From: Bacteroidota bacterium
GTDB lineage: Bacteria; Bacteroidota; Bacteroidia; Chitinophagales; Chitinophagaceae
Reading direction: 5' to 3'
Assembly: GCA_023433265.1 (NCBI GenBank)
Contig: JAEZDR010000194.1
Span: 1-16,576, forward strand
Length of the DNA stretch: 16,576 bases
Shown: positions 7,957-16,256 of the stretch, in pieces
Numbering within the stretch: the first letter of the stretch is position 1
How the letters are laid out: each line of letters opens with the position of its first letter
Translations under genes and position numbers: made by a program
Notes under the pieces: generated by a model
The model's database searches: none
Seen by the model: only the letters and a program-made list of their open reading frames with translations
Told to the model about the DNA's origin: nothing

Positions 7957-8011
7957 CAAGTCCGACGCAAGTCCCAGACAAGTCCGAAGCAAGAGTGTGG
8001 CAAGAGTGTTA
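7957..8011. repeat. Five-unit 11-bp tandem array (CAAG-headed)
   Basis: Five adjoining 11-bp units all beginning CAAG: CAAGTCCGACG, CAAGTCCCAGA, CAAGTCCGAAG, CAAGAGTGTGG and CAAGAGTGTTA. The first three share CAAGTCC and the last two share CAAGAGTGT. The array is non-coding and its period matches the array at 7813-7878, although the unit sequence differs. Confidence 0.75.
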
Positions 8012-8017
8012 GAAGAG

Positions 8018-8035
8018 GCAGTGCAACCACACTGC
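8018..8035. repeat. Short hairpin between repeat arrays
   Basis: GCAGTG, 6-nt loop CAACCA, CACTGC: a perfect 6-bp stem a few bases after the CAAG-headed array. It is short and could be chance. Confidence 0.25.
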
Positions 8036-8100
8036 ATGCCTATCATGGAATTTCCTCATTTGTTTTCTTTTCCCCCAAACATACACCCACCCTAAAACCA

Positions 8101-8210
8101 ACTTTCCCGTTTGTTCCCGTTTGTTCCCGTTTATTCCGAATTATTCCCGATTATTCCGTTTTATTCCGTTTTGTTCCGTTTTATTCCTGTTTGTTCCGGA
8201 TTTTTCCATT
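8101..8210. repeat. Eleven-unit 10-bp tandem array (TTRTTCC family)
   Basis: Eleven consecutive units at a strict 10-bp period, consensus TTRTTCCSGTT with overlap of the flanking T residues: for example TTGTTCCCGT twice, TTATTCCGTT twice and TTGTTCCGTT, with more diverged units at both ends (ACTTTCCCGT, TTTTTCCATT). The central units are the most alike. A 10-bp period is not a multiple of three, so the open frame across it is not evidence of a gene. It lies ~290 bp beyond the 3' end of fabD. Confidence 0.8.
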
Positions 8211-8499
8211 TTCTAAACACATCTCACAGATTATCAGGAGATGCCAAAAACACTAAATCTTTCCATAATGAAGCAACAAACACTTTTAGCCAACATTATA
8301 GCAGGTAAAACTAAATACTTGCTATAAGTCGGCTTTCTCGCGGTGTCATAACAGTCCACATAAACGCAAAGCACGCTTGGGTATTGGGCTAAAAAGCTGT
8401 GCTTTCTGAGGTTGGAATAGTCAATAATATAAATATAAATTTGCGCTGTCCACGAAACATCTCCCTTAAAAGCTTCAATATCATCAACATCCAAATGCG
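8211..8499. other. Gene-poor gap downstream of fabD
   Basis: No convincing gene, RNA or strong terminator hairpin was found. An 86-codon open frame exists on the minus strand (8234-8494), but its sequence has no recognisable domain and it ends close to the repeat array. The segment is AT-rich. Confidence 0.5.
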
Positions 8500-9390
8500 C
8501 TATCCTATGCCGGTAACCACAGCCTCTTTGTAAATTTTTTGCGTCAGGCCTTGCAATACCTTGCCGGGGCCTACCTCGGTAAAATTACCTGCACCATCGG
8601 CTACCATCGCCCTAATTGTTTGTGTCCACTTAACTGCGCCTGTTAGCTGGTCAACAAGATTAGCCTTTATTTCTGTTGGATTGGAAACCGCTTTAGCCAC
8701 CACATTTTGGTAAACCGGGCAATAAGGTGTTTCGAAATCTGTTTGTTTGATAGCTTCAGCCAATTCTTCCTTCGCAGGTAGCATCAGTGGGCTATGAAAA
8801 GCGCCGCCAACGGGCAACACCAATGCACGTTTTGCACCTTCCGCCTTCATCATCTCACATGCTTTTTCTATGCCTTTCATCGATCCGCTAATCACAAGCT
8901 GCCCGGGGCAATTGTAATTGGCCGGTACTACTACCTCACCACTTTCAGCTTGTGCCTGCCTGCAAAGCTCTTCTACCTTCTCGTCGTCGAGCCCCATTAC
9001 GGCAGCCATGGTTGAAGGATTAATCTCGCAAGCCCGTTGCATTGCCTTTGCACGCACACTAACAAGCCTAAGTGCATCTTCAAATGATAAGCATCCATTG
9101 GCTACAAGTGCTGAAAACTCACCCAATGAGTGTCCTGCTACCATTTCAGGCTTTGCACTGTCAAGCGTTCTAAAGGCTATGATAGAATGTAAAAAAACTG
9201 CGGGCTGCGTAACGTTAGTTTGTTTCAACTGTTCGTCAGTTCCTGAGAACATAATATCAGAAATTCTAAAACCCAATATCTCGTTGGCTTTCTCAAACAA
9301 TTCTTTAGCTACAGCATTGGTGTCATATAGGTGTTTACCCATTCCGCTGAACTGGCTACCTTGTCCTGGAAAGATGAAAGCATGTTTCAT
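8500..9390 (-). CDS. fabD: Malonyl-CoA:ACP transacylase FabD
   Basis: Transfers malonyl from CoA to the phosphopantetheine arm of acyl carrier protein, supplying the extender unit for type II fatty acid synthesis in the cytosol. The protein is 296 aa, close to the usual ~300-310. All key residues are present: GQGSQ (9-13, oxyanion and loop region), the nucleophile Ser88 in GHSLGEF, Arg113 in the VRAKAMQ helix (binds the malonyl carboxylate), His199 in GGAFHSPLM (catalytic dyad) and Gln248 in LVDQLTGAVKW; GPGKVL closes the domain. The ATG at 9390 is well placed, and TATTTTCG at 9407-9414 (minus) may be a degenerate -7 box. It lies alone, without fabH, fabG or acpP next to it. The terminator upstream separates it from the large surface-protein gene. 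Confidence 0.97.
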   Translation of the reverse strand: MKHAFIFPGQGSQFSGMGKHLYDTNAVAKELFEKANEILGFRISDIMFSGTDEQLKQTNVTQPAVFLHSIIAFRTLDSAKPEMVAGHSLGEFSALVANGCLSFEDALRLVSVRAKAMQRACEINPSTMAAVMGLDDEKVEELCRQAQAESGEVVVPANYNCPGQLVISGSMKGIEKACEMMKAEGAKRALVLPVGGAFHSPLMLPAKEELAEAIKQTDFETPYCPVYQNVVAKAVSNPTEIKANLVDQLTGAVKWTQTIRAMVADGAGNFTEVGPGKVLQGLTQKIYKEAVVTGIG

Positions 9391-9437
9391 AGAAAAAAAT
9401 TAGTTGCGAAAATAAAACAGATTTAAAACCCAGGCAT

Positions 9438-9466
9438 AAAAAAACCCCCGGTAAATCCGGGGGTTT
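9438..9466 (-). terminator. Intrinsic terminator of the large T9SS protein gene
   Basis: A perfect 10-bp stem: AAACCCCCGG (9442-9451), loop TAAAT, CCGGGGGTTT (9457-9466). Read on the minus strand it ends in a run of seven T (complement of 9438-9444). It begins 19 bp after the stop codon of the large gene and lies before fabD, so it should stop read-through into fabD. Confidence 0.9.
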
Positions 9467-9485
9467 AAATAAAGCTAAAACCAGG

Positions 9486-12400
9486 TTATTGTTTTACAAA
9501 CTTCTTCACCAGGTTTGTTTCACCATCAAGGCCTGTTACCTTAATTGTGTAGATTCCCGAGGTGAACGAAGCAATGTTGAAATCAATCAGGTTGTTACCA
9601 GCATTCACCATTACTTCTCGTGTTTGCATAATCCTACCCGTAATATCCGTGATCTGAACGTTAATACGGGACGCTTCAGGAGCAGTAAGCTTGAGATTAA
9701 GCCTTTCTGTTGCCGGGTTAGGGTACAGGCCAGCTATTTCAATTCTCGAAACTTTATCTGCCTTCAGGAGTACCACTGTTGAATAAGAGACTTTACCGTC
9801 TTTATCCAGCTGTTTAAGCCTGTAGTAGGCATCCCCTTTCAGTGGATTTGCATCCAGATAGTTGTAAGTAAGTTCTGCGTTGCTGTTTCCACCTTCTGCT
9901 TTCGTAGCAATCTTAGCAATCGAAGCAAACTGGGTTGCATCAGCACTTCTTTCTAATTCGAATCCTGCATTGTTTACTTCGTTTGCAGTAATCCAGGTAA
10001 GCAGGTTGCCAGAGGCCATGCGCTCTCCTTTGAACGAAGTAATGCTAACAGGAAGATTAGAAGTAATCGTTACAAAATAATCTTCTGTTTCACCTGATCC
10101 AAATAGAGTACAAGCGTCCATTGGTCCGTTGGCATTGAAGGCGCCGCGCAATCTCACGCGCATTCCTGTTAGTCCAAGTGTAGCCGTAGCAGGCACTGCA
10201 ACAGATACTGTTTGCACACCCGTTGCATTGGTAACAATCTGTGTATGCTCACCTGCATCGAATGTTCCGTTCTGGTCGTAGTCTATCCAAACAGATCCGA
10301 TTGCGTTACCTCCCACAATATTTACAGATAAAGTATAGGTACTACCCTGGGCCAAATCACCTGTAGCTGATCCGGTCGCACCGAACATTGTATACCCGCT
10401 TGCTGGGGTACCGGCATTCGAGTTGTTAAGTGTGGTTCCGGTAATCGATACATTATTGATGGTAGGCGTTGTACCATTATGCAACTGAGTGCCTGTGTTA
10501 GTAGGACTGCAGTAACACTGAGTGCTCGGCTTAATGGTTAGCGCCATCGTATCAGAATAGGAAGTGATGCCACTACATGTGATAGCTCTTCTATACCAGG
10601 TATTTGAGGTAATACCTCCAGTTACGGTAAGGTTCTCAGTGGCAATGCCGGTCGAACTAAATGCGATGCCGTCAGTAGAGGATTCCCAATCATAAGTGGT
10701 ACCTGAACCTACAGTTGCACCTGTTACGTTTAATGTAAACGTAGCACCTGAGCAAACCGAAGTTGAAGTAGTCGTTACATCACCACCTACAGGAGGAGCG
10801 GTACAAGGCGAAAGGATGCTAAAGTTATCAAAGTCAGCATAATAATCTCCCCCCGTCCATACACCATCAAATTTGAACATCACAGTTTGACCCACAAATG
10901 AATCCAATGGTAAAGACTTGGTTGCCCATGCCATTGACGTTACGTGATTATTAGGATCTATGATATCGAAAGGAACCCATGTAACTCCACAATCAGTAGA
11001 CCTCAGGATAGTGATTGAACCCCACGATGGTGAGTTAGGTGTAGGAGTAGTGGGATAGCTGCTCCAATCAACTAATCTGTAGTCAAAGTCGAGGGTCATA
11101 CCCGCAGTGATAGGGCCAAGCTTAGGTAAAGTAAAGGCTGCCGCTTGTGCACTGCTATAGAAATTATAGGTTAACCCATTTCCACTTTGTCCATGGGTAG
11201 TATTAACTGCAAAGCCACTGGAAGACCATCCGGCAGGTAATGCTGTGCTAGCATCAAAGCCTTGTGTGTAAGGTACAGCCATTGGTGAGCTAATAGTTCT
11301 GGTTGTATAATTAGTATCGTTTGGAATGAACCCGTCACCAGTCATCTTCGCTATGCTTGTGAAAACATAACTACCAGGCGCTGACATGTTATAATTAGAA
11401 GCAATCGTTACTTCCATGGTGTCGCCTGGGTTGAGGATGCCTGTGCTAATTACAACAGGAGTAAATGTTGCAGGATTTGGACCGCTAACTGAACCGCTGA
11501 CTGTCACATTCGTAACCCCCATGTTGATCACATTAGTTCCTGCATTCTTGATTCTAACTACAACCGGAGTAGAAGCAGCTTCGCAATTGATAGGTGAAAC
11601 AAGTGCATCTACAGCAATGTCATCGCCCACAAGTGTTACAGAATTGAAGTTATCAATATCGATATAGTAATCTCCATTGTTCCAATCAGCTTCGAACTTA
11701 AACATCACACTTTGATTCACAAACGAATCTAGTGATAGTGTTTTAGTGGTCCAGGCCAAACCTGCTGTATGGTTGCTCGGATCGATAATATCAAAAGGCA
11801 CCCATGTTACACCACAATCTGTCGATCTGAGGATGGTAATGCTTCCCCAATCAGGAGAGTTTGGAGTAAATGTAGCAGGATAGCCGCTCCAATTTACCAG
11901 GCGGTAATCGAAGTTGAGCACTGTACTGGCGGGAACAGGCCCTAACTTAGGCATTGAGAAATTACCAGATTGATTGGATGAATAGAGGTTGATATACAAA
12001 CCATTTCCGCCGTTACCATGACCACCTGCACCAATAGTCCATCCCGGAGTATTCCAACCAGCCGGAACTGAAGTGGATGCATTGAAATCCTGTGTATACG
12101 GGAATGGCATTGATGGCGTAATCGTCCGTGTTACAACGAGGGTATCGTTAGGTATATTTCCATCGCCTGCCATTTTAGCGTAAGTCGTAAATGTATAATT
12201 ACCGGCAGCAGACATGTTATAGGTTGTGTCGATTATCACGTCGAGAGTCTCACCGGCATTAATGATACCACTATTTAAGACGATCGTTGCAAATGTTTCA
12301 GGTGCCGGTCCTGTTACGCTACCGCCTACTGTAACGTTATTTGTAGCGAGGTTGATGGCATTTAAACCGTTATTTTTTATGGTCACGGTTACAGGTGTTG

Positions 12401-15400
12401 CTGAAGATTCGCAATTAATTGGGGAAAGGAGTGCACTTGCTGCTATATCAGTAGCCGCAGGTGTAAACTCATCTGCACCAATGTCAGGTGTTGCAGAACG
12501 GGTTTCGCCGTCATAGTCATCTGTTACTTCAGGAAGACTTGTGGCAACGTCGTTTAGTGATACAGCTGCCTGGTGTAGATTTGTGGGCGATGTGAACACC
12601 GGCTCAACATTTAGCGAACTTGCGTCTTGCAATGTTGCCATTTGCCAATCACTCAAAGTAGTTCTTGCAGTTCCATCGTATCCAACTCTGTAGGTGGTAT
12701 TTGTTCCATCCATGCCCCAGTAATCGTTGAAGTCTATTGTGCCATAGGTTACACCAGATACCTGATAGATATTATATGCATAAGATCCTGCAACACCAAA
12801 AACCTGCGTGTTAGAGAAGATGTTGTTTCTTACATCTAATCCAGTCACAGAACTGCTGGTGATAAGCATGTTGGCAGACATACCAGCGCTACCACCGGTT
12901 GTAACATTACCAAACATGTTAATCGAATTATGGTAAACCTTATGCCCTGTGCCACCTGTGAAACGAATTCCAAAAGCATTCCAGGTAGTAGTTGTAGTGC
13001 TATAATTAACTGTTCTAACGTCGGAGATAAAATTGTTTGCAATTAGAAGCCCGGTGGTACCTGTTCCCGATGAGAAGTTGATACCATAAGCTCCATAACC
13101 TCCGGTGTTCAGGCTAAGAATAGCAGTAATGTTGTTACGAGTTATTTCACCGCCAATAACATCAGCTCCGATATCTATTCCTGCATTATTAATAAAGCCG
13201 GTTGTGATGATGTTGAAGATTTTATTGCGTGAGATAATGGGATAATTAGCGCGATTGATCTCTATCCCCCTGTTTTGAATCTGGTGGCTTGCACTATCAT
13301 GGCCAATCATGTTATCGATGATCTTCAAGCTGTCTGCTGGTGCTAAAACAGTTCCGATGACGCTAATGCCATTGTAAGCACGAGAAATATGATTATTCTG
13401 AATTGTAATGTAATCGTTGTCCTCTGCTCCCGTTGTTAAAGAAGTAGAAGCTGAAGAAACCACTCCATACACACCCGTTGCGCTGCCTGAGCCGCCAATT
13501 ATGTTGGTGTTCTTAATTGTGTTATATGTAGCACCGTTTCCAGAACCAACACTGGCAATCCAAATTGCTGTAGATCCAGCGGCAGAATTGTTGGTGAAAG
13601 TTAGGTTTCGTGTACCTGTGCCGTTATTGGATCCATCGATGGTTACATAATCTGCACCTTCTAACTTAAGCAAAGACGAAGCACTACCCCTTACTACCGT
13701 ATTAACACCAGAAGCTGGCCTGATGGTCAGGGTGTTAATGTCACTAGCACCTGTAACTTCAGTAAGTACAATTGGGAAAACTTCTGCAGTTGTGTATGCA
13801 GTATCAGTTAACGTGAAAGTTACTGCACAAGACATGCCCGCAGATTTCAACGCATTTATAGCACCGGTGAGAGTATTATATGGAGACGGCTCAGAAGCCC
13901 CAACAAGGTAATTTCCGCATAACGGAGCAAGAGCTGTAAGGTTAGCAGCAATTGTGTCATTGCCAGTATTAATGTCGCCGGTAAGCTGTGCTATTGCCTG
14001 CATAATATACTGGCCTGGCGTTAGCGTAGCTGTAGGGAAATCAACTGTTTGAGATTGCTGAGCGTTAATAGCTGCAGTTGCAGTTTGGTCATAAACAACA
14101 GCCATTGTTGAGGCGTTTAATATCCGGAAACGCGTCGCTATAGAACCTTGGTCGCTCGACCCTACATTTGAAAAAGAAGCTTGCGGTGTAAAACCAATAC
14201 CCGCGCTTACAGAACCATTGGCCATAGGATTAACGAAAGCCGAAGCAGCCGCGTCATTTGCCGGCAGTAGCATTCCGTCGAACTCGTCAGCACCAATGTC
14301 TGGAGCAATACCGCCGCCATTAACTGATGGAACTGGTCCGGGACGTGATTGACTATCAATATCCACCGTAATAACCGTGGTCATGCCCGCTGATTCAAGA
14401 GGTGTAGGATTGGTAGTGCTAATATGTAAATTGGTTGAACTTATGAATGGCGGATTGAAAAATAAAGAAGCCGCATCTTTGGTGGTATACGCCTGCCAAT
14501 CGGCTAAAGTAGCCTTGGCAGAACCACCGCCATATCCAACCTTGCCTGAACCAGATACATAATAACTGTTATTGTCAATAATTGCTGATGCTAAGTTGGT
14601 AGCTCCGGCAGAATTGAAAGCCCCAAACGCATATCCATTGGTTGTGTTTCCGGCAGTGTGAACAAATATATTGTTAGCGATTTGATTGAAGGTTGCCGCG
14701 GCATTTACATTGAGGGCTGCAGAAACATAGTTTGCAGTGCCCCCTGTAGTATTAGGCTGGCTCATGACAATCGTATTGTGTATCAAATCGAGGCCGGTAA
14801 CAGCAGCACTGATAAAGATGCCGTAGTTTTGCCAGGTAGTGGTGAGGGTACTTGAGTATCTGCTTGCAACCATATCCCGGATGAAGTTATTTGTTACCGA
14901 GATGCCACTATTGTTAGTGGCACTAGTAAAAGCAATCCCCCATGCACCCCATCCACCTACTGATTGATTGTAAACATCATGTATGTTATTTCGGGTGATA
15001 ATAGCTCCGGCATTATTAGCCGCCACTTCAACACCAGCAATATTTGTCTCGAGACCTGTTGTTGAATAATCTCCTACCCGGATATCGTTCCCTTCAATGA
15101 TTACTGACGATGGTCCGGCAGCTACTGCTGTACCAGCAATTAGTATCCCCCTTGTTCCTATATTATCTGCAGAGGTAGCACTACCTATTAGGTTATTTCT
15201 TATAACAAGATTGTTGTTCACATAAGTGGCGTTCCCTTGGGCATTAATGCCATGTAAAGTGCGACGTATGTCGTTATTCTCAATTGTGACTAAGTCGTTC
15301 GCATAAGACCCGGCAGAGATAGTGTTTACACTAGCATTGTTGGAAAACACAATCCCGTAACTGGTTGTTGTGGTTGTAGCCGAATTTCGGCTACCAATTA

Positions 15401-15905
15401 TGTTAGTATTTTTAATCGTAATATTAGTAGCTCCATCAGACCCTGCTGTACTTTTTGAACCAAGACTGATAACACCTAAAGTGTTAGCGCTAACTGCAAC
15501 TTGAAATGTCAGGTTCCTTGGCCCGGTAGTGGAAGGATCATCCCCATTGATTGTAACGAAGTCTGCTCCATGCAGCTCTATCAATGCGCGGGTAGCAGTG
15601 GGAGTTGCCGCAGAGTTAACTGTAACATTTCCCTGCGGTCTAATCAGCACGGAAGTGTAATTTGAAGTACCAGTACCGCTTCCCAACAAAGGAATTGGCG
15701 TTGCGGGCTCCGAAGTGTTTGAGGAGATCGTTATTGTAACATCTCCCTGGTGGGTGCCGTCGTTGATAGCACCGAACGCTGCATTTACTGTGGCATAGGT
15801 GGTGGGTCCCGGTGTGCCCGCTGTTGCGGTAACACTAACCTGCGCAAGAACAGTAGTACAACATGCAAAGATTGCCAAGGCAACCAGTAGGTACATTTTT
15901 CTCAT
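9486..15905 (-). CDS. Giant modular T9SS-exported surface protein
   Basis: A 2139-aa secreted protein; the start is the ATG at 15905, which opens a signal peptide (MRKMYLLVALAIFACCTTVLAQ). Approximate order: beta-helix block 1 (23-542, many N-N-x-I turns, ending DIGADEF at 536), CARDB-like domain (543-660), beta-helix block 2 (661-1147, again DIGADEF at 1141), CARDB plus choice-of-anchor-J jelly roll (1152-1427), a second CARDB plus jelly roll (1428-1700), Ig-like domain (1701-1796), GEVED-type domain (1797-1949), an FN3-like segment (1950-2055) and a type A T9SS sorting domain (2060-2139, LYPNPATERLN to KKFVKQ). The last domain directs export through the type IX system and attachment or release at the cell surface. 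Ligand-binding or adhesive function is inferred from the repeats; no enzyme active site is seen. Composition is Thr/Ser/Asn/Gly-rich. It is monocistronic, with a terminator after the stop. Confidence 0.93.
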   Translation of the reverse strand: MRKMYLLVALAIFACCTTVLAQVSVTATAGTPGPTTYATVNAAFGAINDGTHQGDVTITISSNTSEPATPIPLLGSGTGTSNYTSVLIRPQGNVTVNSAATPTATRALIELHGADFVTINGDDPSTTGPRNLTFQVAVSANTLGVISLGSKSTAGSDGATNITIKNTNIIGSRNSATTTTTSYGIVFSNNASVNTISAGSYANDLVTIENNDIRRTLHGINAQGNATYVNNNLVIRNNLIGSATSADNIGTRGILIAGTAVAAGPSSVIIEGNDIRVGDYSTTGLETNIAGVEVAANNAGAIITRNNIHDVYNQSVGGWGAWGIAFTSATNNSGISVTNNFIRDMVASRYSSTLTTTWQNYGIFISAAVTGLDLIHNTIVMSQPNTTGGTANYVSAALNVNAAATFNQIANNIFVHTAGNTTNGYAFGAFNSAGATNLASAIIDNNSYYVSGSGKVGYGGGSAKATLADWQAYTTKDAASLFFNPPFISSTNLHISTTNPTPLESAGMTTVITVDIDSQSRPGPVPSVNGGGIAPDIGADEFDGMLLPANDAAASAFVNPMANGSVSAGIGFTPQASFSNVGSSDQGSIATRFRILNASTMAVVYDQTATAAINAQQSQTVDFPTATLTPGQYIMQAIAQLTGDINTGNDTIAANLTALAPLCGNYLVGASEPSPYNTLTGAINALKSAGMSCAVTFTLTDTAYTTAEVFPIVLTEVTGASDINTLTIRPASGVNTVVRGSASSLLKLEGADYVTIDGSNNGTGTRNLTFTNNSAAGSTAIWIASVGSGNGATYNTIKNTNIIGGSGSATGVYGVVSSASTSLTTGAEDNDYITIQNNHISRAYNGISVIGTVLAPADSLKIIDNMIGHDSASHQIQNRGIEINRANYPIISRNKIFNIITTGFINNAGIDIGADVIGGEITRNNITAILSLNTGGYGAYGINFSSGTGTTGLLIANNFISDVRTVNYSTTTTTWNAFGIRFTGGTGHKVYHNSINMFGNVTTGGSAGMSANMLITSSSVTGLDVRNNIFSNTQVFGVAGSYAYNIYQVSGVTYGTIDFNDYWGMDGTNTTYRVGYDGTARTTLSDWQMATLQDASSLNVEPVFTSPTNLHQAAVSLNDVATSLPEVTDDYDGETRSATPDIGADEFTPAATDIAASALLSPINCESSATPVTVTIKNNGLNAINLATNNVTVGGSVTGPAPETFATIVLNSGIINAGETLDVIIDTTYNMSAAGNYTFTTYAKMAGDGNIPNDTLVVTRTITPSMPFPYTQDFNASTSVPAGWNTPGWTIGAGGHGNGGNGLYINLYSSNQSGNFSMPKLGPVPASTVLNFDYRLVNWSGYPATFTPNSPDWGSITILRSTDCGVTWVPFDIIDPSNHTAGLAWTTKTLSLDSFVNQSVMFKFEADWNNGDYYIDIDNFNSVTLVGDDIAVDALVSPINCEAASTPVVVRIKNAGTNVINMGVTNVTVSGSVSGPNPATFTPVVISTGILNPGDTMEVTIASNYNMSAPGSYVFTSIAKMTGDGFIPNDTNYTTRTISSPMAVPYTQGFDASTALPAGWSSSGFAVNTTHGQSGNGLTYNFYSSAQAAAFTLPKLGPITAGMTLDFDYRLVDWSSYPTTPTPNSPSWGSITILRSTDCGVTWVPFDIIDPNNHVTSMAWATKSLPLDSFVGQTVMFKFDGVWTGGDYYADFDNFSILSPCTAPPVGGDVTTTSTSVCSGATFTLNVTGATVGSGTTYDWESSTDGIAFSSTGIATENLTVTGGITSNTWYRRAITCSGITSYSDTMALTIKPSTQCYCSPTNTGTQLHNGTTPTINNVSITGTTLNNSNAGTPASGYTMFGATGSATGDLAQGSTYTLSVNIVGGNAIGSVWIDYDQNGTFDAGEHTQIVTNATGVQTVSVAVPATATLGLTGMRVRLRGAFNANGPMDACTLFGSGETEDYFVTITSNLPVSITSFKGERMASGNLLTWITANEVNNAGFELERSADATQFASIAKIATKAEGGNSNAELTYNYLDANPLKGDAYYRLKQLDKDGKVSYSTVVLLKADKVSRIEIAGLYPNPATERLNLKLTAPEASRINVQITDITGRIMQTREVMVNAGNNLIDFNIASFTSGIYTIKVTGLDGETNLVKKFVKQ
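10806..12452 (-). repeat. Internal duplication of the CARDB + jelly-roll module
   Basis: Two adjacent ~275-codon modules within the large gene (copy 1 at 11625-12452, copy 2 at 10806-11624) align along their length. Both contain LSPINCE/VSPINCE, a PYTQ(D/G)F(N/D)AS start of the jelly roll, the shared stretch SITILRSTDCGVTWVPFDII and an Asp-rich DYY(I/A)D(I/F)DNF end. The similarity is also visible in DNA, with many synonymous changes, so the duplication is not recent. Confidence 0.85.
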
Positions 15906-16156
15906 ATGCGATTTTTGTGCGTGAGCGTTAAAATTATCAAAATAAAATTTATAACCAATTAATATCATTGGAAAATTATTTCGATTGATGTATTGGCCGG
16001 TAAATACCTCGTTTGTACTATATATTAATGTGTATTAATTACATAAGGAAATCGCCCTTTGAAAGTTAGGCGGCCCACCTGCAATCGTTTAATAGGAGTT
16101 TTAGCCCATCCGAAGCCGTCAGCATGAAAACCCTTGACGAGTAGACTAAAAAGCAT
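15906..16156. other. Intergenic leader region of the large gene
   Basis: This stretch must contain the promoter of the large gene. On the minus strand TTATTTTG (15938-15945), one mismatch from TAnnTTTG, lies 32 nt before the ATG, without a clear -33 partner. A 77-codon minus-strand frame at 16025-16258 crosses a terminator and a tRNA fragment and is not called. Nothing else is recognisable. Confidence 0.4.
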
Positions 16157-16187
16157 AAAAAAGCCTTCGTTTTTAGTGCGAAGGCTT
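16157..16187 (-). terminator. Intrinsic terminator after the truncated tRNA copy
   Basis: Perfect 9-bp stem AAGCCTTCG (16161-16169) and CGAAGGCTT (16179-16187) with a 9-nt loop. On the minus strand it is followed by T residues (complement of the A-run at 16157-16162). It begins 6 bp beyond the 3' end of the truncated tRNA, like a normal tRNA terminator. Confidence 0.85.
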
Positions 16188-16193
16188 GATATG

Positions 16194-16256
16194 TGGGCCC
16201 ACCTGGGCTTGAACCAGTGCCGATAGCTATCGGCACCCTGATTATGAGTCAGGTGC
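16194..16256 (-). pseudogene. 5'-truncated tRNA(CAT) copy with a rearranged variable loop
   Basis: On the minus strand this segment matches the tRNA at 16522-16576 through the anticodon arm (CCTGA-CTCATAA-TCAGG), the T-arm (TTCAAGC loop) and the 3' acceptor strand TGGGCCC plus discriminator A. Upstream of GCACC the match stops: there is no 5' acceptor strand GGGCCCA and no D-arm, so it cannot fold as a tRNA. Where the intact copy has GGTCC between the anticodon and T-stems, this copy has an 18-nt palindrome. It still has a terminator behind it, as if it were once the real 3' end of a tRNA gene. Confidence 0.85.
16217..16236. repeat. Perfect 20-nt palindrome inside the tRNA remnant
   Basis: The 18-nt core TGCCGATAGCTATCGGCA (16218-16235) with one further G/C pair is its own reverse complement. 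It replaces five bases found at the same place in the intact tRNA copy. The core CCGATAGCTATCGG looks to me like a frequent palindrome in Bacteroidetes intergenic DNA, but that is recollection and was not checked here. Confidence 0.85.

Noticed and set aside
7813..8210. CRISPR array
   Set aside because: Units are 10-11 bp and contiguous, without spacers or ~30-bp repeats, and no cas genes are present.
8111..8308. Open frame MFPFVPVYSELF... on the plus strand
   Set aside because: It is a translation of the 10-bp repeat array, with no start signal and no family; the period is not a multiple of three.
8234..8494. 86-codon minus-strand open frame downstream of fabD
   Set aside because: No domain, biased Tyr/Ile/Cys content, no ribosome-binding site or promoter; probably chance in AT-rich DNA.
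15864..15870. Lipobox at the N-terminus of the large protein (FACC)
   Set aside because: The -2/-3 residues fit poorly and the sequence continues to a normal signal-peptidase I site (VLAQ); T9SS substrates normally use that route.
16072..16081. GGCCCACCTG, a possible third tRNA 3'-end fragment
   Set aside because: Only 10 bases match the tRNA ends at 16196 and 16524, and the flanks do not continue the match; too short to call.
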